DNA of 64,000 bases from Apiospora phragmitis (GCA_038363925.1 JAQQWL010000006.1:2088501-2152500), one strand, 5' to 3'; shown: positions 24,298-36,545, counted from the stretch's first letter. Notes: generated by a model from the sequence alone, not told the origin. Numbers and translations: made by a program.

Positions 24298-25225
24298 TCA
24301 TCGTGGTCTGGTCTCTTCTTTTCTTCCTCTCGAAATGTTGCTGGGACTTTGCGCCCTTTGCCTTGTTTCCTTGACTAGCCCAGTCTTAATGTCGCAAATT
24401 GTCTGCCCCCCCTTCGGTCGCGTCTGAGGGAATTGTCGTTGTCGTTCAGTAGCCCGCCAGCTTGGGAGATGGGGCGAATTGCGGATGTCGGCGTAGGCGA
24501 TGTTCGAAATCTTTTGAATTGAAAGCGCCAGCTATTTTGACGGGTTGCAGGGGTGGGTTTTGTTAGCCAGTCAAGTTTCGCCCGGATTAAATTCTGCGCT
24601 AGTGCCCGGTCCGGGTGCTGGCATCTCCACCGTCCCCGGGAACTGGACTTCATATCTCCACTAACCCCCCCTATCGCTACGGGCGAAGGAAGCTCACGCC
24701 CACTTGCAATTGATTCTCGTGTCCATTGGAGTGTCGTTCGCTGGATAGTGGTGCAGTTCTACCGTAATCCCGGCGGCGACGGAGAGCTGTCATCACACCT
24801 CCTGTAATGTGCCTAGGATATCCTTTGGTAATATGATCTAGGAGTTCGTACATCTCACCTCAGCCTAGCCATTGGTCTGGCTTGGAGCAGCTCGAAGTGA
24901 GTGGCCTGCAGTCCTATATTTGGCACGCCATTATAGATCCTCATGAAGGTTGGGGGCTTGTTGGAAAGTCAAGATTGCTGTAGAAAGCTACGTACAACAC
25001 CTCGTGGTCGATATTACTGGTGCTGATTTCCATCTTCCCACATCGTGGCTGGCCGTAGCGACAGCAAATAGTTGCATCACCAACTTTTTAGTAGCATGGA
25101 GAACCAGTGTGGTTAGTCCGTGGTGGTATTAACGTGATATCTACGGAAATACACACAGCGCTGGCCAAAGAAGGCAAGCAAAAAGAAACGCGTTGAAGAT
25201 CAAGTAGGGCCAAAAAAGGAAAAGG
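24298..25225. other. Intergenic stretch
   Basis: About 930 bp with no supported gene. It contains the promoter of mrps17 on its left side. Confidence 0.5.
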
Positions 25226-25233
25226 AAAAAAAA
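25226..25233 (-). terminator. Pol III-type terminator behind the tRNA
   Basis: Eight A residues on the plus strand, that is T8 on the minus strand, 17 nt past the tRNA 3' end. T4 or longer runs end RNA polymerase III transcripts. Confidence 0.7.
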
Positions 25234-25249
25234 GATGATTATTGAATCT

Positions 25250-25380
25250 GGGCCAAGCTGGGATTCGAACTGGGAACCGAGAGTTAGTAGGTGCTCGTTT
25301 AGTTGTCGTCGGTGAGGATGACTTACCCCAGGACCTCTTCCACCCAAAGGAAGTACGCTATACCACTGCGCCACAAGGCC
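25250..25380 (-). tRNA. tRNA-Pro (anticodon UGG) interrupted in the T-arm by a 57-bp intron-like insert; possible pseudogene
   Basis: The minus strand folds as a cloverleaf: acceptor GGCCTTG (25380 on), D-stem GCGC/GCGT, and anticodon stem CTTCC/GGAAG enclosing TTTGGGT (anticodon TGG, proline). The variable loop is AGGTC. The T-stem's first strand CTGGG ends at 25327; its loop and second strand TTCGAAT-CCCAG resume at 25269. Removing 25270-25326 gives a perfect 5-bp T-stem. The A box (TGGCGCAGTGG) is intact. The B box is nearly intact because the insert ends in AG. There is no intron at the usual 37/38 site. The acceptor 3' strand is CTTGGCC, which leaves two adjacent U-U mismatches (5-68, 6-67), so the gene may be decayed. 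Discriminator is C. Confidence 0.72.
25270..25326 (-). other. 57-bp spliceosomal-type intron inside the tRNA T-arm (between tRNA positions 53 and 54)
   Basis: Begins GTAAGT, contains TACTAAC followed 13 nt later by the terminal CAG, and lies exactly between T-stem base 53 and T-loop base 54. Its size and signals match the protein-gene introns in this window. Eukaryotic nuclear tRNA introns are otherwise confined to 37/38 and do not carry spliceosomal signals. Confidence 0.75.
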
Positions 25381-27206
25381 GAGTGTACTCATTGTCGTTG
25401 GGATGATCACCTGCTATCAGTTTCCTTGAGGACTCGTGGAAGGAATTGGTCGGCCATGGATTCAGTATGGCGACTACTGTGGGCATGGTCTGGCACAGTG
25501 AATCACCCACGCTCACGAGGGTGTCAACTAGGGGTATGCTCAGGCACAGTGGGCCTGTGTATGTCACTACGTATCCCAGCGGCTTTCGCTAGGAGGGCAT
25601 GAAACGTCTTTCAAGCATGCCATATTCCAGGACGGCTGGGAAAACCCCCTCTGTAGGCTGTAAGAATGGAAACCCACTCCTCTGATACCAGGCATTGCTT
25701 TAAGGGGCAACCTGTGCCAGTGTAGGCGAACAATAAATATTACACCAGGCGTCTACATGATCAATTCTGTAACTCCATTCCTAATTCGCCATAAAGAAGT
25801 TTAGCTCACGGCCTTCTCATCTTACCATAAACATGGCCAAGAGGAACAGGTCTGTACCAAGTCAATAAAGACGCTAAGTCATATCTAATCCACATACACA
25901 GGGGATTATGGCTGAAAGCAATGTGGTCTATGAATTCATTTGATCCATATCACAATGCCCGATACACCCCTATTGGGACTTAGATTTTGCATGACTGACC
26001 ACATGGCCGGCGCCATGTGGAATCGTCCCATTGGATCACTCTCACATCGAGCTTTCCTCGTTTGCAAAGATGGAACTACGGGTGTCGAAGCCTAAACCCA
26101 TTTATATGTATTGGCAATATCGCGCTTATTAGGATTTGAATGTGAAGTTACCAAGCAAGCCATTGGGGTAGAAAGCAGATGATTAGGCAGAGCAGCAACC
26201 AGCGAACACTCATTCCGGCAGCCCTATTGACGGATGATAACAATTGTTGTCTTTCTCTCCGCTAGATACCTATCTACATGAAGGACTGTGAGTTCTGTGA
26301 GCTTCTGCTAAGTGTGACCCCAAACCTCGTGATATGGCTAGATGACATCCAACCGGATCCCCAGGTACTGTTTTTGAGGCAGCTATGTATGTACGACATC
26401 GCCCCAACCACGAAACGGGTGGCAATGCCCCCTATATATCGAGACAGCTCATGTTACGTTACTTACCGACCTCCCACCAGAGTCTTCTGAACTGGGAACA
26501 TGAACTACCTTGGGATGACCAGGATACGTCAATGCGGGGGGTTGGAAAAATGTGGGCGGGAGGCCGCGGCTGTTTCTTTCTGCTAGACGAGACGAATTCG
26601 ACCCTGCATGCGTATGAAGTCATGTGAGCGAAAGATATCACGGAGTCCCTGGTTTGGTATGGAACGACTTCCCAGAGGAATGGGTTGAAAGGTCAAACTC
26701 AAGCAAGATGTCAAAATATGTGGTCATTGAGCTGGTAGACATAAACATCGTAACATAGCAAGATGTTGACCTGCACGTGATAAGCATTCGAGCTATATAC
26801 GGAACTCATACAAAACTTGGAAACCGTTCACCTGCAAAATTCGATCGAAACCGCCCAAACCCGTAGTAGAGTAGAAAAGTATGAGTATCTTCAAAGAACA
26901 CGCTTCCGTAATCCAACCAACCCATCATGCAAGCCAATCCAAAGAAAAATGGCATCATCCATACCAATTGCTCTGCTTATGCTTCATAATAATTCTTTTT
27001 CTCGTCAAAGTGCGTTCTGTGTCACCGGGTTCATCCATCACCGTTGAGCTTGAATATCTCAAGAGTAGGATTCTGTCGCCTTTTACCATTCAGATGAATG
27101 CTGGGGAGGGGAGTTTTACAACTCATCAGACTTGAGATATAATCTCGTCGTGTATCCATTCTTTGACAGTGAGTCATGCTGCTCCCCCCCCCCCTATCTA
27201 ACTCCC
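25381..27206. other. Gene-poor stretch
   Basis: About 1.8 kb with short frames only, none with domains or convincing splice extensions. An 11-base C run lies at 27184-27194. Confidence 0.5.
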
Positions 27207-28916
27207 TTAGCGGCGGGATGATCTGCGGCTCCTGTTGCCGCCTACACAGCTGATGCTGTCATCAGGCGCGACACTATCTTTGTCGTCGTCCCAGTCGGCA
27301 AGGCTGCCGCCCACCTCGCTTTCCGGCAGTGGCACCATATTGGCCTTGGCATACATGGTGGCCCTACCGCCGGTAGGCATGCGTTTCACCCCGTTGTTCA
27401 TCCCGAGGCGCTCCCCGAGGGTTTTCGCCATCGCGGAGACTGATTGCCGGGGAGGAGGCGCTCTGGATCTTACCGGAATGGACATGGTCTCGGCCTTGGC
27501 AAGTGTCGGCGGAGCCCGCATGGTGGCCTCCGATCGGTCTGTCCGCTCTGGTTTCCTTGTCCGATGGGTGCGGGATGAAACATACGACTCGAGTTCCGGC
27601 TCCGGGCGTCGCACCGACCGTACACTCGCATGCCTTGAAGGTTTCGACGTTGTGGCACGACTTTTGGCGTCCATTTCCGGCATGAAGTCGTTCGCGTATC
27701 TGGAGCCGGCCTGGCTGCGATACTCAGTCTCCATGAGTAGCTTCGGTGCGCCGGCAAGCTTGGATCCAGAGGTGCTCCTGTGCTCCGCCTGCGCAATCAT
27801 AAGTGGTTTGCGGGAGGATCCGGCCTCGCTTCGGGTCCGATCCCGCCCAGTGGTACTATGACGGGTAGAATGGCGACTCGCACGGTCATCAAGCTCCTCG
27901 ACCTCCCTCGACCGGTCAGGCGCTTGAGAATAGCGAGCTACATAGCTGGGAGGCGGATAGTGGCGGGCTCCTTTGGCGGGGGCATAATCTTCAGGATAAC
28001 GAATCTTTTCCACGGTCCGTTCGACCTCCACATAGCGCTGGTGCTGATTGGGGTAGGGATCCGGCATGGTGGAGCGCCTCTGCATGACGGGAGGCTCGAA
28101 CTCCTGGCGAGGAGCACGTTCACGCTCGTTCCTCGTGTGCATGTATGTGAGAGCGCCACCAATTGCGGCGCCGGCAGCAACTGCTCCAAGCACAGTGCCA
28201 ACAATGGAACCAGTTCCGAAGCCGCTAGTATTCTCCCGGGGAGAAGGAGTGGTCTCGAACGTCGACGTCGTCACGCTGCGTCGAAATATAGTCCACGGCT
28301 CGTCTTCAGCAGCAGCAGGAGCAGCAGCAGGAGCAGAAGCAACGGTCCGCGCTGGAGGTCGAGCAATAGCGTTGGCTGATCCAGCCGGAGCTCTGGAGCC
28401 GGCAACAGAACGAGCAGGCTGGGAGGTGGCCACTTCAAGATTCCAGTCCAGAATGCGGCTTACTTCGCGGTTGGTAGATTGAGTCTGTCTCACGGTTGAA
28501 CCATTGTGGTGAGAGGAATAACATTTGGGAGGAAGATAGACGACCTCCATTATATTCCCGTCGAGGTCGGTGATTCTGGCTCGACTCTCGCCACCGGAAG
28601 ATGGGTCGGCGGGACGTGCGTGGCGGAGAAAATGGCTGTCACCGCCGATCTTTGTGAGGTCAGGGTGCGCCCGCAGCCCTGCGGCGTGGAAGTCAGACAC
28701 GACCGAAGGCGAAGAGGCAGAAATGACAAAGCGGGCGCGTTTAAGCGGCGAATTGTCGTCACTCTCAGCTCTGACCTCAAATATGGGGTCGCCACCCGCA
28801 CCGTATATAATACGAGAAGAGTCGGCGCTCAGGAAGCGGATCCCAAGAGGGTGGGTGACGGCTGAATAAAACGACGCAGACTCAGGCAGACGAGTGACTT
28901 CGGTGTAGGGCCGCAT
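27207..28916 (-). CDS. VOC/glyoxalase-fold domain protein with a transmembrane segment and long disordered tail (569 aa)
   Basis: Single-exon frame; the ATG at 28916 starts the recognisable domain, and the same frame runs 50 codons further upstream without support. Residues 1-128 resemble fungal glyoxalase/VOC domains: an N-terminal RLPESASFYSAVTHPLGIRFL half, then HFLRHARP, and DLDGNIMEVVYLPP at the end of the second half. Family metal ligands are usually His and Glu; H96 and E124 are candidates. A Gly/Ala-rich hydrophobic segment at about 236-258 looks like a membrane span. It is followed by about 300 residues rich in Ser, Arg and Pro, as in cytoplasmic disordered tails. There is no signal peptide. 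The function is unknown; the domain-plus-membrane combination is inferred from sequence alone. Confidence 0.75.
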   Translation of the reverse strand: MRPYTEVTRLPESASFYSAVTHPLGIRFLSADSSRIIYGAGGDPIFEVRAESDDNSPLKRARFVISASSPSVVSDFHAAGLRAHPDLTKIGGDSHFLRHARPADPSSGGESRARITDLDGNIMEVVYLPPKCYSSHHNGSTVRQTQSTNREVSRILDWNLEVATSQPARSVAGSRAPAGSANAIARPPARTVASAPAAAPAAAEDEPWTIFRRSVTTSTFETTPSPRENTSGFGTGSIVGTVLGAVAAGAAIGGALTYMHTRNERERAPRQEFEPPVMQRRSTMPDPYPNQHQRYVEVERTVEKIRYPEDYAPAKGARHYPPPSYVARYSQAPDRSREVEELDDRASRHSTRHSTTGRDRTRSEAGSSRKPLMIAQAEHRSTSGSKLAGAPKLLMETEYRSQAGSRYANDFMPEMDAKSRATTSKPSRHASVRSVRRPEPELESYVSSRTHRTRKPERTDRSEATMRAPPTLAKAETMSIPVRSRAPPPRQSVSAMAKTLGERLGMNNGVKRMPTGGRATMYAKANMVPLPESEVGGSLADWDDDKDSVAPDDSISCVGGNRSRRSSRR

Positions 28917-29592
28917 AGGGACAATAGAGCAGACGCTGGGAAGCGTCTGGGTATGGCGTATATGTGTGCGTTTGTGTGTGGTGGGATATGTGGTGTGATG
29001 TGTGATGGCGCCCACCAAGACGACCGACAGGCAAGAGATGGCGCGAATCCCTTGGACGAGAAGCACCCAAGAAAACCAACGTCAACCTGAGGAATGTGAC
29101 GGAATATGCAGGCAAGTAGCCTCACAAGGCAAAGCACAGGCAGAGGCTGAGTGTGTGTGTGCGTGCAACGGGCGTGTTGGGTATGCGAGCGCGGGGTATG
29201 TATGGAAAGTATCTCCCCAATGTACCTATAGGAATGTGCTAGGCCGGGCGTATATGCTGCTGCCAAAGTTCATGCAAGTGGGAAAAAAGAAAAACATATG
29301 CTCAAGTAAGACAAAACGCTATGGATGAAACCCAAAGTGGAAAATGGGAAGCCGAGAGGGCGAGAGCAAGAGAGATGTGTCTGTGTATGACGTTGGTATA
29401 CACTTGTGTGTCCCACAACAGCTGTTGTGAAAGGTGCTGGAGTTGTACGACGCAACAACACTTCTGGGCTGACAAGCGTTCCGATCTGGCGTATGCAAAG
29501 ATGTGAAAATGAGGGAGCCAGCAGAAGAAGGATGGAGGTATGTATCTAGATGGGAGGGGACGCAGCCTCCATCCATCAGACCCTCCCGACCG

Positions 29593-29646
<54 letters not shown>

Positions 29647-31558
29647 ATGATTTACGTGATATACCAGACCGCCCATCGGAGCGCGACATTAAGCCTTTGC
29701 TTTGCAACTGACGACCGACCGCCAGTTTAGGTACTAATGCAGGACAAGCACTCGAAGAGGGACCAGACAGGCCAGACTGAGAAGCGCGCTTTGGCACTGT
29801 ACGCGGCGGCATAAAGCACTAGGGTGTTGGGCGCACTAAACAGTGCAATACCCCAGCTCCCAGAACTACCCAGAACCACCTATTACTACCTACGGTCAAA
29901 CATGTTGAACCCCGCCTGTCATCAGGACCACGATTGGCATAGCCCAGGAACACGCCCCGGCATATAGATCGCTGCAAGATGCGGTACGCTGTTTGCTAAT
30001 ATTAGTGCCTCAATGTAGAGATAATACTGTGAGGACAGTACGAGCTGGGGGGGTCTGGCAATTGGCTACGTTCTACTGTCTACGGTAGCTCTATCGATAG
30101 CACATCAATCGACGGTAGCTCCAGGTGCGCCCTGGACAAGATCGACCCCCCCTGGTCTCACTCTCTGTCATTGGATTCACCTGTGGGATGGAAGGCGTGC
30201 CAACACCTGCCACGTTGGAGGAAGGCCCCGGGAAAAAATTGAACACATCCACCCCCAATCGTCCAATTCGGCTGCAGTCTCATATGTCCAGATGGATGAT
30301 TCGACAGGAGCATGCGAAGAAGTGGTGCTTCTGCAGGCGGCTGCAGGCCCCCGCTGTATGGTGGAGTTGCCGGACAATACGCACGCTATGCCTATAGGTT
30401 ATAGGGCGGCTTCGAGGGAAACGGGTTGGGCAACAATACAATTCAGCGCAATCGAAGTCATGTATGATGTAGCAAGTAGTACGGCCCTGCCCTTTGCTGA
30501 CGACGAAGCTCACTCCAACATCAGATGGCCGCTGGTTCCGCATAGCCTGCTAGATTGGGCCCATCCGGCACACACACGTATTTGCCTATCAAGATCAAGT
30601 CACGATGAAGCTCGTAGGCTAGCCTAGACAGGCCAAAAGAAGGCAGAGCGAAGTGTGGCGGAAGGGGATACTACGGCGACCACACACAATCAAGATGAGA
30701 CGGCGCACATGCTAGCTTCTTGGGTTCGGATCTTTCTATTCATCGTGGCACCCTCAGTGCCATACCATTTGTGACGGGACTGTCCGTCACCTTGATCCTA
30801 CAGTCCCAAAGACATCATCAGGTTGCCTTCTCCAAGCTCAAACCAGAAATATTCGTCAGACAGCACCAGACCCTTCTACAAGCCTGCAGTGTACTGCCAT
30901 ATTACTTGGTGAATACGCACAAGCAACGAATTCATCTGGATGGCATCCGCAGAACCTGTACCGGGTTCAGGCCTCTCAGATGACCCTTTTTCTTCCACCA
31001 TCATCAACGATCGTAAAACAGACACCGCATCTGTTTGCAACGTCCTAAGCCATTGTCTCAGCACGTTCACCCCAGTGCTGAACGTGTTGGGTTAGATTAG
31101 ATATAACGATTGGGCCCAATTAGCCTGTATGGCAGATATAGAACTCAGTTCTCAGAGGATCATTATAGGCATGAGGTTGTCGTGCATAGTCACGCCACCA
31201 CGTAAGCCCACAACCGATCTGTGGTTAGTATTTCTTACAAGTAGAGCGAGACGGGCGAGACAGGAAGAAATAGCTAGGACACGAAAAGGAAAGACGTGGG
31301 CCAAGTTGAAGTGGCCCACAAAGACGATGAAACGCCTTGGATCCCATGTTGAACGCCTGATGTTTTTGTTGCGAAAACAGAGACTGAACAAGAACCTAAG
31401 ACCCAAGCTTAAGGAATCGCTTGCAACAAGGCCGAGATGTTGTATAACGGCTGTTGCGAGTCGACGCCACTCATATCTCATACCTGTTGCATTCCTTGTT
31501 GCGTCCGGTCCCTGCTTCTTTCAGGTAGGTGCGGCCTTCGCAACGTTGGCGAGGACAA
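28917..31558. other. Promoter of the VOC gene and gene-poor stretch
   Basis: The first kilobase is rich in GT/CT simple sequence, including the TC repeat at 29599-29646, and should include the VOC gene promoter. The remaining 1.6 kb has no supported gene. Confidence 0.5.
29599..29646. repeat. (TC)n microsatellite, about 24 units
   Basis: Nearly perfect TC dinucleotide run with one TA interruption, in the upstream flank of the VOC-domain gene. Confidence 0.95.
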
Positions 31559-32854
31559 CTAGAGAACGTCCCACGTGTCCTCGGCAGCGTGGCAAAACTT
31601 GCTGCAAGCAACGCTGGCCGAAAGACTGAAGTTGCTAATGGAAATCTTCTCATCGACAAATTGGTCGGCGAAAGTGTCGGCGCCCTTGGCCATAGCTCCG
31701 ACGAAGACGCAAATGCTCTGCTTAGAACCTACGCTCTCTACCCAGTCACGAACTCGCACGAGAGGAGCGTCGAAACTCAGCGTGACCTTGCGGCAGTCCG
31801 GAGGCAGGTGGTCGGTAATGGGGTTCTGGATGACTCGCAGAAGCTTCTCCTGGGAGGTCGTAGAACGAATGGAGAGGCGATGGAGAAGCTGGACCATGAG
31901 ACCAGCGAAGCGCTTGAAGGTACGCGGGATTCTGACGGTGGGCGAAACCTCGATGAGGACACCCTTGGCGGTGTGTATGTAGATCTGCAACTTGCCGGCC
32001 TTGTTGATGGGCGAGTCGAGCAGAGTCAAGAGACACTAGTCAAGTTAGCACAGTCAGCATGTTGAATGCCCGACTAGATCGGAGGACAGTTGGTCCAACC
32101 TGGTGTGTAATATCAGGACGAGCATCACTAATGTCCCGGTTCATCTTGCGCATGACACCAATGTGCTCGTCGCTGTTGAGCAGCGAGTACTTCTCGTCGC
32201 GTTGGATGCCCATACGACCGCCGCCGCCACCGTGCGAGGCCTTGTAGGTTTCGAGGCTGGCATTGGAGAGGACGACGATGAGTCGCTGCGAGTTCTTGTC
32301 ATTCAGCGGGATGGGCGTGTGCTGTTCAGCTACCAGCTGAGGAAGGGCTGGAGGAGGGAGGGATTGAGTGCCTGCGTTTGGGGCCATGGTGTCAGCTGTG
32401 GATTTCTGGTTGGATTGAAAAATGCTCTCTCTACGTGATGCGAAGACGACGAGGTGGCTGTAAGGATCTCGAGGATGACGATTCTTGCACGAGATCCACT
32501 CTCGTCCAATTTATCTAGGCGGGTTCATTGAATGCCTGAAGAAATTGGGGGTTTGAGGGGGTGAGGGAGTGAAATTTTCGCCGTCCCAATTCCTAAGAAC
32601 GTAGTGCTTGAAGCCACCCGGATAGCAGCAGAGCAAGATTAGGCCAGAAGATAACCTAGCAGTTGTGTGCGCCCAGGCTTGCCTTGACTCGCCATTGCAA
32701 AGTGCAGCAACAGGGTTGTGAGGAATCCAAGAGGAAAACATATTCCAAGGTAGCATGTTGGTTCAATCAATCAAACAATTGACTAATTAATCGCAATTAA
32801 CGAGTTAGAGTTGTTCTACTTACGAGGTCGCTTGCGCTGCTCGGGAGACGACAT
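31559..32854 (-). CDS. emg1: Emg1/Nep1, 18S rRNA pseudouridine N1-methyltransferase (267 aa)
   Basis: SPOUT-class methyltransferase that methylates a pseudouridine of 18S rRNA and is needed for 40S ribosome assembly in the nucleolus. Exons: 32854-32824 (31 nt), 32395-32100 and 32035-31559. Phases agree and the total is divisible by three. Diagnostic stretches are [46 protein letters not shown] and the C-terminal [12 protein letters not shown] with [18 protein letters not shown]. Exon 2 contains its own ATG at 32387. The upstream exon ([10 protein letters not shown]) is chosen because GTAAGT/CCACAG signals fit the frame and the family has such a basic N-terminus. The 428-nt first intron is unusually long for this window, so the start is less certain. 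Confidence 0.9.
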
Positions 32855-35800
32855 GATGAAGCTTTCGGAGGAGTGGTAATCGCAATCGAAAAGAGAGAGA
32901 GAAAATGGGGGGCTTGGAGCAACCTGATTGATGAATCGGAACGCTTGGACGGTTGAAGTCAAATTCTGCCCAGTGACAAGCAATTCCTTGGGATGATGGG
33001 TATTAACTGATGGATATAACAGGAAATCTCTGGAGAGAGGGAATGAGTAGACACCGCAGATGTAATCGTGCGAAGATCGAAGCCAGGATGCAGACTACAG
33101 TTTGACGAGTACCTCGAGAACCTCGAGAGGGAGAGAAAAAGAAGAAGAAAACCAGAGGTAGAAGAAAGTTTGCGATAAGTGGGAAAGGGTGGCAGAGACT
33201 TCCAATCCGAAGGATTCAGGACTCCTCCAAAGGTCAGGCCAGAAGCCAGGGTCCATCGGACTATTCCCATGTTCGGCTACGTAACTCGACTCTTTCTCTG
33301 CCTTAGCGCCGGCGGCTTTTTTTGGCCATGTCCGTCACCACCAACAATTGTCTCCGGCCGCTTCATATCGACACAGAAGAGCGACCAACCATCTAATGAA
33401 ACATGCGGGGTTTTTTCCTCTTCTTTTCTCCTACAGTACTATATTCCGGCTCTTTGGTCGACTGTCTACTACATACTCCTTCCTTAAAGTTTCTGATTTA
33501 TGTCGGTTTCCCACTTTTCTTCTCGTCTTATAATCCGTATCTGACCGGTACGACTGCCACCGGCCGACTACATAGGAACAACTGCAGGTTGGGAACCATT
33601 CTCACCTCATCAAGCCACATGGAAGCTTCCTGAACGCTGCACGCGGTGTCACCCTCCGTCTCACCTGCAGTTTCCGTCTCACTGTGCTTTTCCCCCTAGG
33701 ACATCCCTTGCTTGCTATGGGCAAATGCCACGCTATCCAAGGCCAGACCGGGTAAAGCCGCGATAACTTACATGGCCTGACCTCGTCGTAATACCGAGTC
33801 CCACTAGATCGAGCTTGAATGCTCCTCATCAGTTCATCCGTCGTGGCTTCGCTTGGCCGGCATAGGTCGGCCGTCAAGTGAGAAAGATGAGTGTCTGGAC
33901 ATCAGTCAAGTGGAAAAGATGGCTTCCTGGACTTCGGTCTCCGTTGTATCTCGATCCCGGAGGGCCATCAGCCAGTTCTTCTACACTTGACTTGCTTAAA
34001 AATGACTGACCTCCCTTCGGCCTTCCTTGGCATGATAGAGGCACCTTCCTCCTGACACGAGGCAGTACCAACCCAAGCCTTGAAAAGCAAAGCAACTAAA
34101 CAATGTTTAACGTATGCAGATCTGATATAGCTCTGAACAGGAAGAACAAAGTTCACGCCCGCATTACCAAGGGACCGGAACCCTTCGTTACGATATCGTC
34201 TTAAAGAGAGCAGGCTTTCCAGAGCCAAGAACTGTCACAGAACTCTCTCTAAAGATAGGACTACTCCCACAGCTACTTCGGAACCACCGCTCTAAAGTGT
34301 TGTCGCCAAGACGCCTTAAGAAGAAACAATGATGATTTGGCGACGGGCCCACTTGCATTAGATGGCTGGAGGAGGCTTGGCATAGCTATTTCAGTCTTGA
34401 GGCTACCTACTCATTGCGCTTCACTTCGGCGTAGTGCGTCGATGAGTATAGTCGCGAGAGTCACCAGGTTGCTCAAGAAAGCTTGTCAGGCTGGTTCACT
34501 AACATGGCTGGTGATACACCTGAAAACTCGTGCGGGCCTGCAGGCTGGTTGGACGAGAGGATGTTGAGTTAGACACAATCTACATACTCCATATGGGCAT
34601 AGGAAGGAAACAGCCCTATGAAGGCGGTATAAATTTGGTCATAGATGGCTCTCATACCCGCTACTGAGGTTGAGCCATCCAGAAGGAAATCAACTTGGCA
34701 AACCACATCCCACGAGGATCGGGGCGGTCCCCTCTTAGCCGTGGTGATGTCTACACAAACGTGTCGAGCTGGTGATGCTACGTTTGAGGGCCCGGAGATC
34801 TTACGGACAGAGCGCGATATGCAGCAGCTCCATCGTCGGGATTTGAGCCGAAGCGTATTGCCGAAGCGTGTTTCCTCCAAAGTTGGTCTTGGTCAGTATG
34901 CCTCAGTGCATGAAGAGGGGCTATTGTATATTTATCGGACCGTGTGGCGATCCGATGCTGGAAACACCCAATAGAGCGAGCACAAGGTCCCTTGGAACTC
35001 GGAAACACGACCTTAACCTAGGCAGTCGATCATTTAAGGTTACTTTGTCCGATGTTTTTAGGTTACCTAGATTTTTTTTTTTTAGTCAGCCATGAGCTCA
35101 CTAATCTATCCATCACACTCGACGACGTTTAATGGCTCTGCGTTACAGAACCCTTGGTCCCATTGACTAGCACAATTAAGCTTGTTTCCGACCCCTGTCC
35201 CGACGCCGAAGCCATACTTCCGAGTCATTTTCATCACAATGATACCTCGAGCATCCGAAGTTCTTTGCCGATAGCCTTGGGACCGTGGGGTGGCATACTC
35301 CAGCAAAGGCCTTCATCTGTATTGAGGCTACTAACTCCCGACGCCAATTAAGATGACATAGAGAATCCCTAGAGCCAGATCGTGCCTGGCAGCTCTCTCG
35401 CTCTAAAGTTGATAACCTGTATCGTGTCTGTGCAATTCACCTTCATCCGGCCGAAAAGAACATTCCCCTCTCGTCTCGTATCGTCTATGCGGCAAATGGC
35501 TGTGCAACCCTGGATTCTGCTTACAGCCAACACTCCACCAGGACGAAGCTATGTGCCTACTAGGTATCATCGATATCACATCCGGTGTAGCTTAAGAAGG
35601 GTTAAATTGGAATTTGAGATCAACCCTGTTTGCCATGCTCCAACCGTCCAACGACCTTGGATGATCCTCGCAGGCTTGATCTGGTTTGGACGTCATTGGT
35701 GTCGCGTGATTCCGGCGGTTGTATATGGTCCGTCCTCGATCTGTTCCATCCCAACGAGTCTCCGACACGGATGGTTTCCACCAACTTCAGCCCTCGCTCG

Positions 35801-36545
35801 CCCCAGGCCCTTGTTACGCGCTACTCCAGACAAGCTGCCCATGTCTCACCCCCAATCCGGCAACTAGATATTGGACGACGCACATCTGTCAAGGCCCTGG
35901 AGATGTTGGAGTCTAACCTTACCTTTATTCAATGGGTCTCGGGCTGCCAAGCATTGTTCATCGGGTGTCCCGAGCGGGTGTTACGATGCTGGTCCTCCAG
36001 CCAGCTCACAACTGGAGGAAGGTCTTGATCGACGCTGCAAGAGGGGCCGTCTGGGTCAGATATAGTCTCTGCCCATGATCCGCGCGCCAGCGTATACACC
36101 GACCGAGTTGTGACGACTCGCGTGAGCCTGATTTGAGATGAGTCTTCGTTTCACCACGTTGGTGATTTCCACGGCATACCTTCTTCCCATGAACGGGTAT
36201 GAGATCTCAGACAAGCGACAGGCATGGCGAAGCCTTTTGTTTTGTGGCTCTTGGAAACCGGGTGGCAGGACTCATTAACCGAACTCTTGTACAAAATGGT
36301 CCAATTCCCGCCCTCCCTTAGAAGATATTGCTACTCTCTCAACACTCTTATGTGCATGACCGGTTCACTCTTTTAATTATACCCATTACTCTCCTTTTCC
36401 TTCTCACTTGCCAGTCAAGGACATCACGTTGACCGTGTGGTTTATCTTCTACCTTCGTTATTAGCTTTACTGTTATAATATTACAAATCTCGCTGTGTGC
36501 TTATTCTAAGGAATACCCCTTATCGGATCATATACCCAAGACAAG
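32855..36545. other. Promoter of emg1 and gene-poor stretch
   Basis: The first 400 bp are pyrimidine-rich on the minus strand, as expected of the emg1 promoter. The other 3 kb show only short frames. One at 34569-34880 (minus, 103 aa) looks less random but has no recognised domain. The right end is the promoter of the Asn-rich protein gene. Confidence 0.5.
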
